A stretch of DNA of 64,000 bases from Oceanicella actignis (lineage in GTDB: Bacteria; Pseudomonadota; Alphaproteobacteria; Rhodobacterales; Rhodobacteraceae): assembly GCF_008124525.1 (NCBI RefSeq), contig NZ_VNHJ01000009.1, forward strand, positions 1-64,000. The letters run 5' to 3'. The notes beneath the pieces are model-generated. The model saw only the letters and a program-made list of their open reading frames with translations, did no database searches and was not told the origin of the DNA. This document shows, piece by piece, positions 15,777-27,818 of this stretch. The position numbers and the translations under genes are program-made. The first letter of the stretch is position 1; each line of letters starts with the position of its first letter.

Positions 15777-18083
15777 TCAGCCGCATTTCGAGTGGCCGCA
15801 CTCCATGCAGGTCAGGCAGCCTTCCTGCATGCGCAGGGCGAACTGGCCGCAGCGGGGGCAGGCCGCGCCGCGGGCCGGTTCCTCGCCCACCGCGACGGCC
15901 TGCGCGCGCGGGTCGGACTTCAGGCCCTTGCCCTCGCCCTCGATGAAGCCGATCTCGATCATGTGGCGCTCGATCACGCCGCCGATGGCCGCCAGGATCG
16001 AGGGCACGTAGCGTCCGTTCATCCATGCCCCGCCGCGCGGGTCGAACACGGCCTTGAGCTCCTCGACCACGAAGGACACGTCGCCCCCGCGGCGGAACAC
16101 CGCCGAGATCATGCGCGTCAGACCCACCGTCCAGGCGAAATGCTCCATGTTCTTCGAGTTGATGAACACCTCGAAGGGCCGCCGGCGGCCGCCGACGATC
16201 ACGTCGTTGATGGTGATGTAGATCGCGTGCTCGGATTCGGGCCACTTGATCTTGTAGGTCTGGCCGGGCAGCGCCTCGGGGCGGTCGAGCGGCTCGGACA
16301 GGTAGACCACCTCGCCCGGATGGTCGGGCGCCGCGTCGGCGGGCAGGGCCTCGACCTCGCGCACCTCGGGGCGGGCGGCGGGCGCCTCGCTCTCGACCGA
16401 CAGGACCGAGCCGGTGACCTCGTTCGGGCGGTAGGTGGTGCAGCCCTTGCAGCCGGTCTCGTAGGCCAGCAGATACACCTCCTTGAAGGCGTCGAAGCTG
16501 ATGTCGGCCGGGCAGTTGATGGTCTTGGAGATCGAGCTGTCCACGTATTTCTGCGCCGCGGCCTGCATGCGCACATGCGCCGCGGGCTCGAGCGTCTGGG
16601 CGTCGACGAACCAGTCGGGGAAGGGGCGGTCGCCGAACTTCTCGCGCCACAGGCGGGCGGCATAGTCCTCGACCCGCTCTTCGGTGCGCGTGCCGTCCTT
16701 CTGCAGGACCTTGCGCTTGTAGGAATAGGCGAAGACGGGCTCGATGCCGGACGACACGTTGCCCGCGTAAAGGCTGATGGTGCCGGTCGGCGCGATCGAG
16801 GTCAGGTGCGAGTTGCGGATGCCGTGGCGGGCGATGGCCTCGCGCACGTCCTCGTCCAGGGTGCGCACATGCGCGCCGGCCAGATAGGCGTCGCGGTCGA
16901 AGAGCGGGAAGGGCCCCTTCTCCTTCGCCAGCTCGACCGAGGCCAGATAGGCCGCGCGCTCGACCGCCTTCATCCATTCCTCGGTGCGGGCGACGGCCTC
17001 GTCCGAGCCGTAGCGCAGCCCGCACATCAAGAGCGCGTCGGCAAGCCCCGTGACCCCCAGCCCGATGCGGCGCTTGGCCTGCGCCTCGGCCTTCTGCTGC
17101 GGCAGCGGAAAGCGCGAGGCGTCGACGACGTTGTCCATCATGCGCACGGCGGTGGCGACCAGCTCGTTCAGCTCGTCAAGGTCGATGCGCGCGTCGTCCT
17201 CGAAGGGATCGCGCACCAGCCGCGCCAGGTTGATCGAGCCCAGCAGGCACGCGCCATAGGGCGGCAGGGGCTGCTCGCCGCAGGGGTTGGTGGCGGCGAT
17301 GGTCTCGCAGTAATGCAGATTGTTGAGCTTGTTGATGCGGTCGATGAAGATCACGCCCGGCTCGGCGTAGTCGTAGGTGGCGCGCATGATCTTGTCCCAC
17401 AGATCGCGCGCGCGCACGGTGCGGAACACCTTGCCGCCGAAGACCAGGTCCCAGTCGGCGTCGGCCTTGACGGCCTCCATGAACGGATCGGTCGCCAGCA
17501 CCGAGAGGTTGAAGTTGCGCAGCCGCGCCGGGTCGCGCTTGGCGGCGATGAAGTCCTCGACGTCGGGGTGGTCGCAGCGCATGGTCGCCATCATGGCGCC
17601 GCGGCGGCTGCCGGCGGACATGATGGTGCGGCACATGGCGTCCCACACATCCATGAAGCTGAGCGGCCCCGAGGCGTCGGCGCCCACCCCCTCGACCAGC
17701 GCGCCGCGCGGGCGGATGGTCGAGAAGTCGTAGCCGATGCCGCCGCCCTGCTGCATGGTCAGCGCGGCTTCCTTGAGCATCTCGAAGATGCCCTCCATGC
17801 TGTCGGGGATCGTGCCCATCACGAAGCAGTTGAACAGCGTCACCGCGCGCCCCGTGCCGGCCCCGGCCAGGATGCGCCCGGCGGGCAGGAAGCGGAAGCC
17901 GCGCAGCGCCGCCTCGAAGCGCGGCTCCCAGGCGTGGGGGTCGTTCTCTTCGGCGGCCAGGGCGCGGGCCACCCGGCGCCAGCTGTCTTCGACCGTCTGG
18001 TCCACGGGCGTGCCGTCGGGGCGCTTGAAGCGATACTTCATGTCCCAGATCTGCTCGGCGATGGGGGCGGCGAATGCGGTCAT
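15777..18083 (-). CDS. nrdJ: Adenosylcobalamin-dependent ribonucleotide reductase (class II)
   Basis: 768 aa from the ATG at 18083-18081 (MTAFAAPIAEQIWDMKYRF). It reduces ribonucleotides to deoxyribonucleotides using a cobalamin radical. The active-site Cys lies in NPCGEQ (about residues 266-271), with VTLFNCFVMG upstream and APTGTISLYAGNVSSGIEP downstream as the other core motifs. The C-terminus has two CxxC pairs (CPRCGQFALRMQEGCLTCME), a zinc/redox tail. It is shorter than the roughly 1200-aa class II enzymes also seen in alphaproteobacteria. The upstream region holds a strong promoter and an NrdR-like box. Confidence 0.93.
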   Translation of the reverse strand: MTAFAAPIAEQIWDMKYRFKRPDGTPVDQTVEDSWRRVARALAAEENDPHAWEPRFEAALRGFRFLPAGRILAGAGTGRAVTLFNCFVMGTIPDSMEGIFEMLKEAALTMQQGGGIGYDFSTIRPRGALVEGVGADASGPLSFMDVWDAMCRTIMSAGSRRGAMMATMRCDHPDVEDFIAAKRDPARLRNFNLSVLATDPFMEAVKADADWDLVFGGKVFRTVRARDLWDKIMRATYDYAEPGVIFIDRINKLNNLHYCETIAATNPCGEQPLPPYGACLLGSINLARLVRDPFEDDARIDLDELNELVATAVRMMDNVVDASRFPLPQQKAEAQAKRRIGLGVTGLADALLMCGLRYGSDEAVARTEEWMKAVERAAYLASVELAKEKGPFPLFDRDAYLAGAHVRTLDEDVREAIARHGIRNSHLTSIAPTGTISLYAGNVSSGIEPVFAYSYKRKVLQKDGTRTEERVEDYAARLWREKFGDRPFPDWFVDAQTLEPAAHVRMQAAAQKYVDSSISKTINCPADISFDAFKEVYLLAYETGCKGCTTYRPNEVTGSVLSVESEAPAARPEVREVEALPADAAPDHPGEVVYLSEPLDRPEALPGQTYKIKWPESEHAIYITINDVIVGGRRRPFEVFINSKNMEHFAWTVGLTRMISAVFRRGGDVSFVVEELKAVFDPRGGAWMNGRYVPSILAAIGGVIERHMIEIGFIEGEGKGLKSDPRAQAVAVGEEPARGAACPRCGQFALRMQEGCLTCMECGHSKCG

Positions 18084-18108
18084 ATCCGGTGCTTTCGGCT
18101 GGGTGATC

Positions 18109-18159
18109 CACAATATGTTGTGAACCGCATAACCTATCCCCACGCGCCGAGTCGGTCAA
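18109..18159 (-). promoter_or_regulatory. nrdJ promoter with NrdR-like box
   Basis: On the minus strand, TTGACC (18159-18154), a 17-bp spacer and TAGGTT (18136-18131) form a good promoter. Immediately downstream is the palindromic box CACAACATATTGTG (18122-18109), close to the known NrdR box. It would overlap the transcription start, so NrdR-ATP/dATP repression of nrdJ is likely. Only one box is visible, whereas many nrd promoters carry two. Confidence 0.7.
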
Positions 18160-18216
18160 TCCGAGTCGCGCCCGCCCGGGGCTTGCGCCGCGCCGCGCGG
18201 CGGTCGATAACGCGCC

Positions 18217-18823
18217 ATGGCCAAGCTCTACTTCAACTACTCGACCAATGAACGCGGGCAAGTCGACGACGCTGCTGCAGGCGTCGCACAACTACCGCGA
18301 ACGGGGCATGCGCACGCTGCTGCTGACCTCGGCCGCCGACGACCGCGCCGGGCCGGGCCGCATCGCCAGCCGCATCGGCATCCGCGAAGAGGCGCTGGTC
18401 TTCCGCCCCGGCGACGACCTGTTCGACCTGATCCGCCGGCAGGTCGAGGCCGCCCCGCTGGCCTGCGTTCTGGTGGACGAGGCCCAGTTCCTCGAGCCCG
18501 CCCAGGTCTGGCAGCTGGCCGAGGCGGCCGACGATCTGGACGTGCCGGTGATGTGCTACGGCCTGCGCGTGGATTTCCGCGGGCAGCTGTTCCCCGGCTC
18601 GGCGGCGCTGCTGGCGCTGGCGGATTCGCTGCGCGAGGTGCGCACCATCTGCCACTGCGGGCGCAAGGCGACCATGGTCGCGCGGGTCGACGCCGACGGG
18701 CGCGCGGTGCTGGACGGCGCTCAGGTCGAGATCGGCGGCAACGACCGCTACGTTTCCCTGTGCCGCCGCCACTGGCGCGAGGCGGTCGGCCGCCGCGCCC
18801 CCGCCCGCGGCGCCGAGGCCTGA
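18217..18823 (+). pseudogene. tdk: Thymidine kinase, frameshifted in the P-loop region
   Basis: The ATG at 18217 starts [10 protein letters not shown], the usual first strand of bacterial thymidine kinase, but the frame is lost at codon 11. One extra A (18247 or 18248) separates it from [20 protein letters not shown], which continues in another frame to 18823. The rest is intact: [35 protein letters not shown] and the zinc-binding CHCGRK with a late Cys. The downstream frame could start at the ATG at 18248, but this has no ribosome-binding site and would lack the first strand. It is either a true frameshift mutation or a one-base sequencing error. The gene is divergent from nrdJ. Confidence 0.85.
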
Positions 18824-19043
18824 GGGCGAGCGCCGGCGCCCGCTTTCGCCTTGCGGCGGCGCCGGCGGCGCTTGCAACCGGCGCGGCGGCTCCCTAATCT
18901 CTTGCGCGACGCTACGCAGCCGCGCCGTGAACCGCGCGGCTGCGTATCGTTTGCAAGCAGCGCGAAGCCCGCGACCCGGGCGCGCGCGATCGACGCGCAG
19001 GGCCGCCTCGCGCGGGGCGGTCCGCAGACAGGGAAGCGCAGGC

Positions 19044-19514
19044 ATGCAGAAGATTCCGATGACGGCGAGGGGGTTCGCCGCGCTCGAGGCCGAGCTGAAG
19101 CAGCTCAAGGAAGTGGATCGCCAGAACGTCATCAAGGCGATCGCCGAGGCGCGCGAACATGGCGATCTGAGCGAGAACGCCGAGTATCACTCGGCGCGCG
19201 AGAAGCAGTCCTTCATCGAGGGCCGCATCAAGGAGCTTGAAAGCATCATCAGCCGGGCCGACGTGATCGACCCCTCGAAGCTGTCGGGGGCGATCAAGTT
19301 CGGCGCCACGGTGCGCCTTCTGGACGAGGACACCGAGGAAGAGCGCACCTACCAGATCGTGGGCGAGGTCGAGGCCGACATCTCGAAGGGCCTTCTGAAC
19401 ATCCAGTCGCCCCTTGCGCGCGCCCTCATCGGCAAGGAAGAGGGCGACTCGGTCGAGGTGATGACCCCCGGCGGCGGCAAGGCCTACGAGGTGCTCGAGG
19501 TCCGCTACGGCTGA
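19044..19514 (+). CDS. greA: Transcription elongation factor GreA
   Basis: 156 aa, the normal length. It stimulates transcript cleavage by RNA polymerase in backtracked complexes. The N-terminal coiled coil (about 1-75) has the acidic tip [15 protein letters not shown], and the C-terminal FKBP-like domain ends [18 protein letters not shown]. The ATG at 19044 ([18 protein letters not shown]) is chosen because it matches GreA N-termini. The open frame further upstream is not conserved sequence. Confidence 0.96.
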   Translation: MQKIPMTARGFAALEAELKQLKEVDRQNVIKAIAEAREHGDLSENAEYHSAREKQSFIEGRIKELESIISRADVIDPSKLSGAIKFGATVRLLDEDTEEERTYQIVGEVEADISKGLLNIQSPLARALIGKEEGDSVEVMTPGGGKAYEVLEVRYG

Positions 19515-19550
19515 CCCTCGGCCCGCCCGCCCGCGCGACGCGAGGATGGC

Positions 19551-20723
19551 ATGAGCGACAAACCCGATCCGGGCTCCGATCAGGGGCGCGCGGCGCCCGA
19601 CGCCCAGCCTCCCGCGCCGGCGGCCGATCTTGCGCTGCCCGGCCGGGGCGCGCGGCTGCGCGCGGGCGCGCTCTGGGCCGTGGTCTGGACCCTTGTCGGC
19701 GGCGCGCTGGGGCAGGGCGCGGCCATGGCGCTCGAGCGGTCGGGGCTTGGGCCCATCGGCCCGGGGGGCGTCGCGGCGCTGGGCCTGGCGCTGACCGCGC
19801 CATGGGCGGTCATGCTGGCCGCGGCCGCCGTCATGGCCCGCATCGACGAGACCGCGCGCCGCGTCTCGGCGCTGCATCGCCAGCTCTCGCGCCTGCAGGC
19901 CGATCTGCCGCGCCGCGCCGCGCGCGCTTCCGAGGCCGACCCCGGCAAGGAGCTGGCCCGCGCCATGGCCGGCGCCGCGCGCGAGGCGCTGGACGCCGAG
20001 CGCGCCGCCATGGCCCGCGCCATCGCCGAGATCGGCGAGACCCAGCGCCGCCTCGACGCCGTGGCGCGCGCGCTTGGCGACGGCCGCGCCGCGGCGCCGG
20101 CGTCGTCCTCGGCCGGTCAGGCCGCCGCGCATGCTCAGGCCGCCGCGTCCGCCGAGCAGGCCGAGCGCCAGCCCAGCCCGGGCGCCGCGCGCGCCCCGGC
20201 GCCGACGGACGAGGCGCAGGCCGTTCTGCCGCTGGCCGACGAACGCGCCGCGCCCGGCTGGCCGACCATCGTCGCGGCGCTCGAGTTCCCGCGCGACGAG
20301 TCCGACGCCGCGGGCTTCGCCGCGCTCGAGGCCGCCGTGCGCGACCCGGTGCTGTCCGAGCTGCTTCAGGCCGCCGAAGACACGCTGACCCTGCTGGCCC
20401 AGCATGGCCTTTACGCCGAGGATCTGAGCGTGAACATCGCCCCGTTCGAGGACTGGGCCCGCTTCGCCGCCGGCGCGCGCGGCCCCGAGGTGGCGGCGGT
20501 CGGGGGCGTTCGGAACCCCGAGGCCGTCGAGGCGGTGCGGCGGCTCATTCGCTCGGACCCCATCTTCCGCGACACCGCCATGCACCTGATGCGCCGCTTC
20601 GATCGGGTGCTGCGCCGCGCGGTCGACGACCCCGAAGGGGCGGCGCATGCCTCGGCCCTGGCCGACACGCGCACCGGGCGCGCCTTCATGCTGGTGGCTC
20701 AGGCGATGGGCGTGTTCGACTGA
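19551..20723 (+). CDS. Two-TM conserved hypothetical protein of Rhodobacterales type
   Basis: 390 aa of unknown function. After a Pro-rich, disordered N-terminus come two hydrophobic segments (about 36-61 and 73-96). A charged helical, probably coiled-coil stretch follows (about 97-175), then an Ala/Pro linker (about 180-230). The globular C-terminal part ends in FRDTAMHLMRRFDRVLRRAV and DTRTGRAFMLVAQAMGVFD. I recall similar endings in uncharacterised Rhodobacterales membrane proteins. The topology suggests a cytoplasmic C-terminal domain. It follows greA on the same strand after 36 bases. Confidence 0.75.
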   Translation: MSDKPDPGSDQGRAAPDAQPPAPAADLALPGRGARLRAGALWAVVWTLVGGALGQGAAMALERSGLGPIGPGGVAALGLALTAPWAVMLAAAAVMARIDETARRVSALHRQLSRLQADLPRRAARASEADPGKELARAMAGAAREALDAERAAMARAIAEIGETQRRLDAVARALGDGRAAAPASSSAGQAAAHAQAAASAEQAERQPSPGAARAPAPTDEAQAVLPLADERAAPGWPTIVAALEFPRDESDAAGFAALEAAVRDPVLSELLQAAEDTLTLLAQHGLYAEDLSVNIAPFEDWARFAAGARGPEVAAVGGVRNPEAVEAVRRLIRSDPIFRDTAMHLMRRFDRVLRRAVDDPEGAAHASALADTRTGRAFMLVAQAMGVFD

Positions 20724-20807
20724 CCGCCCCGCGCCCGGGGCGCGCCCGCGGCGGGGCGGCCTCGCGCTCAGTCGGGCCGATCGAGCGCCCCGCGACGGGG
20801 CGCGCGC

Positions 20808-21722
20808 TCAGCCCTCGGGCCAGGCGCCGGGCGGACCCAGCGCGATGCGCGCCGCTCCGGCCGCTTGCGCCGCCTCGATCAGCGCCAGCGCCGCCTGCGC
20901 GGGCGCCGAGCCCAGATCCAGCGTCAGGATGCGCGCGCCCTTCGCGCTGCGCGGCCCGCCGACCCGGTGGATCACCCCCGCCAGTTCGGGCGCGGCGTCG
21001 CCCATGCGCGGGGCCATGTGCTCGAGCGCCCAGCGTCGCAGGGGGCGCCAGTCGAGCGCCCGCCCGCGCCAGGGCGTCAGCGACAGCGCGGCCCGCTGCC
21101 AGCGAAAGGGCCGCAGCTCGAGCGCCGCGCCGCCCGCAAGGCGCAGGGCGGCGGCGGGGCCTCCGGGCGGCGGCGGCGCGGGCAGGTCCTCGAGAACGGG
21201 CGCGGCGCCGGGCATGGCCCAGGCCAGATCGCGCCGCGCCGGCAGGCGCAGCCCTCCGCCCCGCGGCGGAAGGCGCGCGGCGTGGGTTCTCGCAGAATGG
21301 CGCGCCGCGTGGCTTCCCGCCGGCCGGCGTGCATCCTGTCCATCCGCCGACCGGCGCGCGCCGCCCCCGCCCGCCGGGGGGCTCCCATCCGTCGGGCGCC
21401 CGCTTCCGCCCCCCGCCCCGGGGCGCGCATCCTGGCCCCCTGCCGGGCGGCGCGGATCGTCGGCCCCTGCCGGGCGGCGCGGATCGTCTTTCGGGCGGCG
21501 CGGGTCGGCGCCTTGCGCGGGGCGGGGGGCGCCGCCCTCCTGCGGCGGCGGGCCTTGCGGCGCGCCACGGGCGGCGGACGGGTCGGGGGGCGCGTCGATC
21601 CAGGGCTCGGGCGTCACGTCTGCGCCGGCCTCGATCAGCGCGGCGATGCGCGCCAGAAGGGCGGCGACATGGTCGGCGCGCCAGCGGTGCAGATCCTCGA
21701 TGGCGGCGGGGGGCAGGGGCAT
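20808..21722 (-). CDS. Hypothetical protein with a low-complexity RRPAG repeat linker
   Basis: 304 aa from the ATG at 21722-21720 (MPLPPAAIEDLHRWRADHVA). The N-terminal 50 residues form a plausible helical domain. The middle (about 55-150) is Pro/Arg/Gly-rich with repeated DDPRRPAG units encoded by a 27-bp direct repeat (21437-21488). The C-terminal part (ALDWRPLRRWALEHMAPRMG to ALALIEAAQAAGAARIALG) looks folded. It starts 4 bases after the DUF1489 stop, so it is probably co-transcribed with it. No function is recognised. Confidence 0.55.
   Translation of the reverse strand: MPLPPAAIEDLHRWRADHVAALLARIAALIEAGADVTPEPWIDAPPDPSAARGAPQGPPPQEGGAPRPAQGADPRRPKDDPRRPAGADDPRRPAGGQDARPGAGGGSGRPTDGSPPAGGGGARRSADGQDARRPAGSHAARHSARTHAARLPPRGGGLRLPARRDLAWAMPGAAPVLEDLPAPPPPGGPAAALRLAGGAALELRPFRWQRAALSLTPWRGRALDWRPLRRWALEHMAPRMGDAAPELAGVIHRVGGPRSAKGARILTLDLGSAPAQAALALIEAAQAAGAARIALGPPGAWPEG
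21437..21488. repeat. 27-bp direct repeat inside the low-complexity hypothetical gene
   Basis: Two adjacent near-identical 27-base units (21437-21463 and 21464-21488, the second cut by 2 bases) encode the 9-residue DDPRRPAGx motif. Diverged copies flank them. The period is a multiple of three, so length changes would keep the frame. Confidence 0.7.
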
Positions 21723-21726
21723 GGGC

Positions 21727-22224
21727 TCAGCGCACGCCAAGCGCGGCCAGCGCCTCGGCCAGGGCGGGCGGCAGGGCCGCGTCGCCCTCGGCGCCGGCGT
21801 CGAGATCGGGCGGGGCCTCGTCGGCGCGCAGGTAGCGCCAGCCCTGAAAGGCCCGCCGCGGCGCGGGCGCGGTGCGGATCAGCGCGGGATCGAGCACGAT
21901 GGCGCAGCGCGGCGCGCCGTCCTCGCCCGTCGCGTCCTCCAGCGCCAGGATGCGCTGACGCGCCAGGATCGCGCCTTTCATCACCCAGTAGAGCGATCCG
22001 CCCGCCAGCAGCTCGTCGGCGCGGCGCGGGCGCATGCGCGTCAGGTGGCGCGGGCGCGGGTCCGCTCCGGCCGCGCGCGCCCGCTCGGCGCGCAGCGCCT
22101 GCCAGCGCTCCAGCTCTTCGGGGCGCTCGACGCCGACGCACAGCTTGACCAGGTGCAGGGTCGGGCCCTGCGGGGCGGGGTCCGGCGCCGGCGCCTGGTC
22201 GGGGGCTGGGTCATGGGCGGGCAT
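21727..22224 (-). CDS. DUF1489-family protein
   Basis: 165 aa of unknown function. It carries the family pattern as I recall it: LHLVKLCVGVERPEELERWQ, HLTRMRPRRADELLAGGSLY, WVMKGAILARQRILALE, CAIVLDPALIRTAPAPRRAF and FQGWRYL. The N-terminus has about 15 additional Pro/Ala-rich residues. The ATG at 22224 is preceded by AGGAGG. DUF1489 proteins are typical of alphaproteobacteria. The gene lies 83 bases downstream of carB on the same strand, with a hairpin between them. Confidence 0.88.
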   Translation of the reverse strand: MPAHDPAPDQAPAPDPAPQGPTLHLVKLCVGVERPEELERWQALRAERARAAGADPRPRHLTRMRPRRADELLAGGSLYWVMKGAILARQRILALEDATGEDGAPRCAIVLDPALIRTAPAPRRAFQGWRYLRADEAPPDLDAGAEGDAALPPALAEALAALGVR

Positions 22225-22272
22225 GCGGTCCTCCTGCGCGTTGCGCGCCGTGATGGGCCGGGCCCCGGGCGC

Positions 22273-22300
22273 GCCGCCCGCTCCGGTCGAAGCGGGCGGC
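22273..22300 (-). terminator. Hairpin after carB
   Basis: GCCGCCCGCT (22273-22282) pairs with AGCGGGCGGC (22291-22300) around an 8-base loop, directly after the carB stop in the transcript direction. No U-tract follows, as is usual in this GC-rich genome, so termination strength is uncertain. Confidence 0.5.
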
Positions 22301-22307
22301 GGCCCCT

Positions 22308-25568
<3,261 letters not shown>

Positions 25569-26038
25569 GGTCGCTCCGATGTGGTCCGCCTGCGGCTGGC
25601 GCGGCGGCGCGTGTCGCTAGGGCGATGAAGGCAAATTGCGAGGGTTATAGCCGCCGGGGCGCGCGACGCAACCTGCCGTGCGCGTCCGGGCGCGCGGCGG
25701 GGAGGGGGCGGGCGCGTGACGGGGGCGTGAAGGGGGCGCGCGCCGCCGAATTCGCCGTGCCGGGGCCGCCGCGATGGACCCGCCATGCGGCGGGGCGCCC
25801 AAGCCGATCGCTTCGCCTCGCGCCGTCGCCCGGACGGACCCGCCCCGCCGGGTTCGCCCCGCCCCGCCCTGCCCGGTCCGTCCGGGCGTTTCGACCACCC
25901 CGCGCCGCTTGCCCGGGCGCGCGGGGCCGGCCTTTGCGCGCGGCGCGCGAGAGGGGGTTTGCGTCCGCGCCCGCGGGCGGCGATGTTGGCCGCAACTTGC
26001 GCGAATCGGCGCGGCGCGAAGGCTGGAAGGGGGCGGCG
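25569..26038. other. 470-bp divergent spacer between carB and the Kef-type antiporter
   Basis: The spacer holds a candidate carB promoter near its left end. The remainder is extremely GC-rich and open in several frames, but no ribosome-binding site or familiar product supports a gene. The antiporter frame is open back to 25625, but its similarity to Kef proteins starts only at the ATG at 26039. Confidence 0.5.
25644..25671 (-). promoter_or_regulatory. Candidate carB promoter
   Basis: On the minus strand, TTGCGT (25671-25666), a 16-bp spacer and TATAAC (25649-25644) lie about 75 bases upstream of the carB ATG. It is the only AT-rich spot in the spacer. The call rests on consensus matching by eye. 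Confidence 0.45.
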
Positions 26039-27784
26039 ATGGCGGCAGGCGGCTCGACGGGGTTTCTGGAAGAGGCGGCGGTATTCCTGGCGGCGGGCGT
26101 GGCCTTCGTGCCGATCTTTCGGCGGCTGGGGCTTGGATCGGCGCCGGGCTATCTGGCGGCGGGCATGGTGCTGGGGCCTTACGTCAGCGGCTTCGTGCCC
26201 GACGCCGAGATGGTGCTTGGCTTCGCCGAGTTCGGCGTCGTGCTGCTGCTGTTCGTCATCGGGCTCGAGCTGCGGCCCTCGCGACTTTGGCGCATGCGTT
26301 CCGAGATCTTCGGCCTGGGGTTGGCGCAGGTGGCGCTGACCGGCGCGCTCATCGCCGGCCTCCTGGCGGCGGCGGGCATGGGCGGGGCGGCGGCGACGGC
26401 GGCGGGGCTGGCGCTGGCCCTGTCCTCGACCGCCTTCGCGGTGCAGGTCCTGCGCGAGCGCGGCGACCTGTCGCGGCCCTATGGGCGGCGGGCCTTCGCC
26501 ATCCTGCTGTTCCAGGACCTGGCCATCGTGCCCATCCTGGCGCTGGTGGCGTTTCTGGCGCCGGGCGCGGGCGGCGCGCCCAGCTGGCAGGGCGCGCTGA
26601 TCGGGCTTGCGGCGCTGGGCGCGCTGACGCTGGCCGGGCTTTACCTGCTGCAGCCGCTCCTGACCTTCATCGCGCGCAGCCGCGCCGACGAGGTCTTCGG
26701 CGCCGCCGCGCTGCTGGTGGTCACGGCCTCGGCGCTGGCCATGCAGGCGGCGGGGCTGTCGATGGCGCTGGGCGCCTTCATCGCCGGCGTGCTGCTGGCC
26801 GAGACCGAATACCGCCACCAGCTGGAAAGCGACATCGAACCCTTCCGCGGCCTTTTGCTGGGCCTGTTCTTCATGGGCGTGGGCATGACGATCGACCTTG
26901 CCGCGGTGGCCGCCGCCTGGCCCGTCGCCGTCGGCGGGGCGGTCGGGCTGTTCGCGCTCAAGACGGCGTCGATCTACGGGCTGACGCGGCTGTTCGGCTC
27001 GTCGCACTTCGACGCCGCGCGCATCGGCGCGACGCTGGGGCAGGGGGGCGAGTTCGGCTTCGTGGTGTTCTCGACCGGCGCCGCCTCGGGACTGTTCGGC
27101 CCGTCCGAGGCGTCGATGCTGGCGGCGGCGGCGACGCTGTCCATGCCGCTCACGCCCGTGGCGGTCCGTCTGGCCGAGTTCGCCCGCCCCGCCGAGGACG
27201 AATCTCCCGACGGCATGGAAGAGCCCGGCGCCGCGCCGCGCGCGCGCGTCATCATCGCCGGCTTCGGGCGCGTGGGGCAGGTGGTGGCGCGCATCCTGCT
27301 GCTGCGCGGGCATGACGTGACGCTGATCGACAACTCGCCGCGGCGCATCCGCATGGCGGGCACGCTGGGCGACAAGGTCTATTACGGCGACGCCACGCGC
27401 ATCGACGTGCTGCGCAGCGCCGGCGCCGAAGAGGCCTCGATCATCTTCCTGTGCATCGACGACCGCGACGGCGCGCGCCACGCGGTCGAGAAGATCAAGG
27501 AGCGCTTTCCCAACGCGGCGGTGCTGGCCGACACCTACGACCGCTTCTCCGAGATCGAGCTGCGCGAGGCCGGCGCCGACGAGGTGGTGCGCGAGACCTT
27601 CGAATCCGCCGTCGAGCTGGCCCGCCGCGGCCTGCGCCGCCTTGGCGACGGCGACGTGGTCGAAGAGGTGATCGAGGAATTCCGTCGCCGCGACGCAGAG
27701 CTGACGCGCCTGCAGATGGAATACGGCATCGAGGGCGGCCTGCAGAAGATGCGCGACCGCTACGCGGTGGACAAGCTGCCCTGA
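26039..27784 (+). CDS. Kef-type monovalent cation:proton antiporter (CPA2 family) with TrkA-N domain
   Basis: 581 aa from the ATG at 26039, preceded by GGAAGGGGG. Residues 1-385 contain about 12 hydrophobic helices of the Na/H-exchanger fold, with LGLGSAPGYLAAGMVLGPYV near the start and FGVVLLLFVIGLELRPSRLW typical of KefB/C. Residues about 400-520 are a Rossmann TrkA-N/RCK domain (VIIAGFGRVGQVVARIL). A short helical tail follows. It probably effluxes K+ in exchange for protons, with nucleotide gating. The divergent carB and convergent universal stress gene give no functional hint. Confidence 0.9.
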   Translation: MAAGGSTGFLEEAAVFLAAGVAFVPIFRRLGLGSAPGYLAAGMVLGPYVSGFVPDAEMVLGFAEFGVVLLLFVIGLELRPSRLWRMRSEIFGLGLAQVALTGALIAGLLAAAGMGGAAATAAGLALALSSTAFAVQVLRERGDLSRPYGRRAFAILLFQDLAIVPILALVAFLAPGAGGAPSWQGALIGLAALGALTLAGLYLLQPLLTFIARSRADEVFGAAALLVVTASALAMQAAGLSMALGAFIAGVLLAETEYRHQLESDIEPFRGLLLGLFFMGVGMTIDLAAVAAAWPVAVGGAVGLFALKTASIYGLTRLFGSSHFDAARIGATLGQGGEFGFVVFSTGAASGLFGPSEASMLAAAATLSMPLTPVAVRLAEFARPAEDESPDGMEEPGAAPRARVIIAGFGRVGQVVARILLLRGHDVTLIDNSPRRIRMAGTLGDKVYYGDATRIDVLRSAGAEEASIIFLCIDDRDGARHAVEKIKERFPNAAVLADTYDRFSEIELREAGADEVVRETFESAVELARRGLRRLGDGDVVEEVIEEFRRRDAELTRLQMEYGIEGGLQKMRDRYAVDKLP

Positions 27785-27818
27785 GCCCGGCCCCGGCCCC
27801 GGCCGCCGGGCGCCGCCG

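Noticed and set aside
18217-18300. Programmed ribosomal frameshift in tdk
   Set aside because: There is no slippery heptamer or obvious downstream pseudoknot at the junction, and thymidine kinases are not known to use frameshifting. A mutation or sequencing error is simpler.
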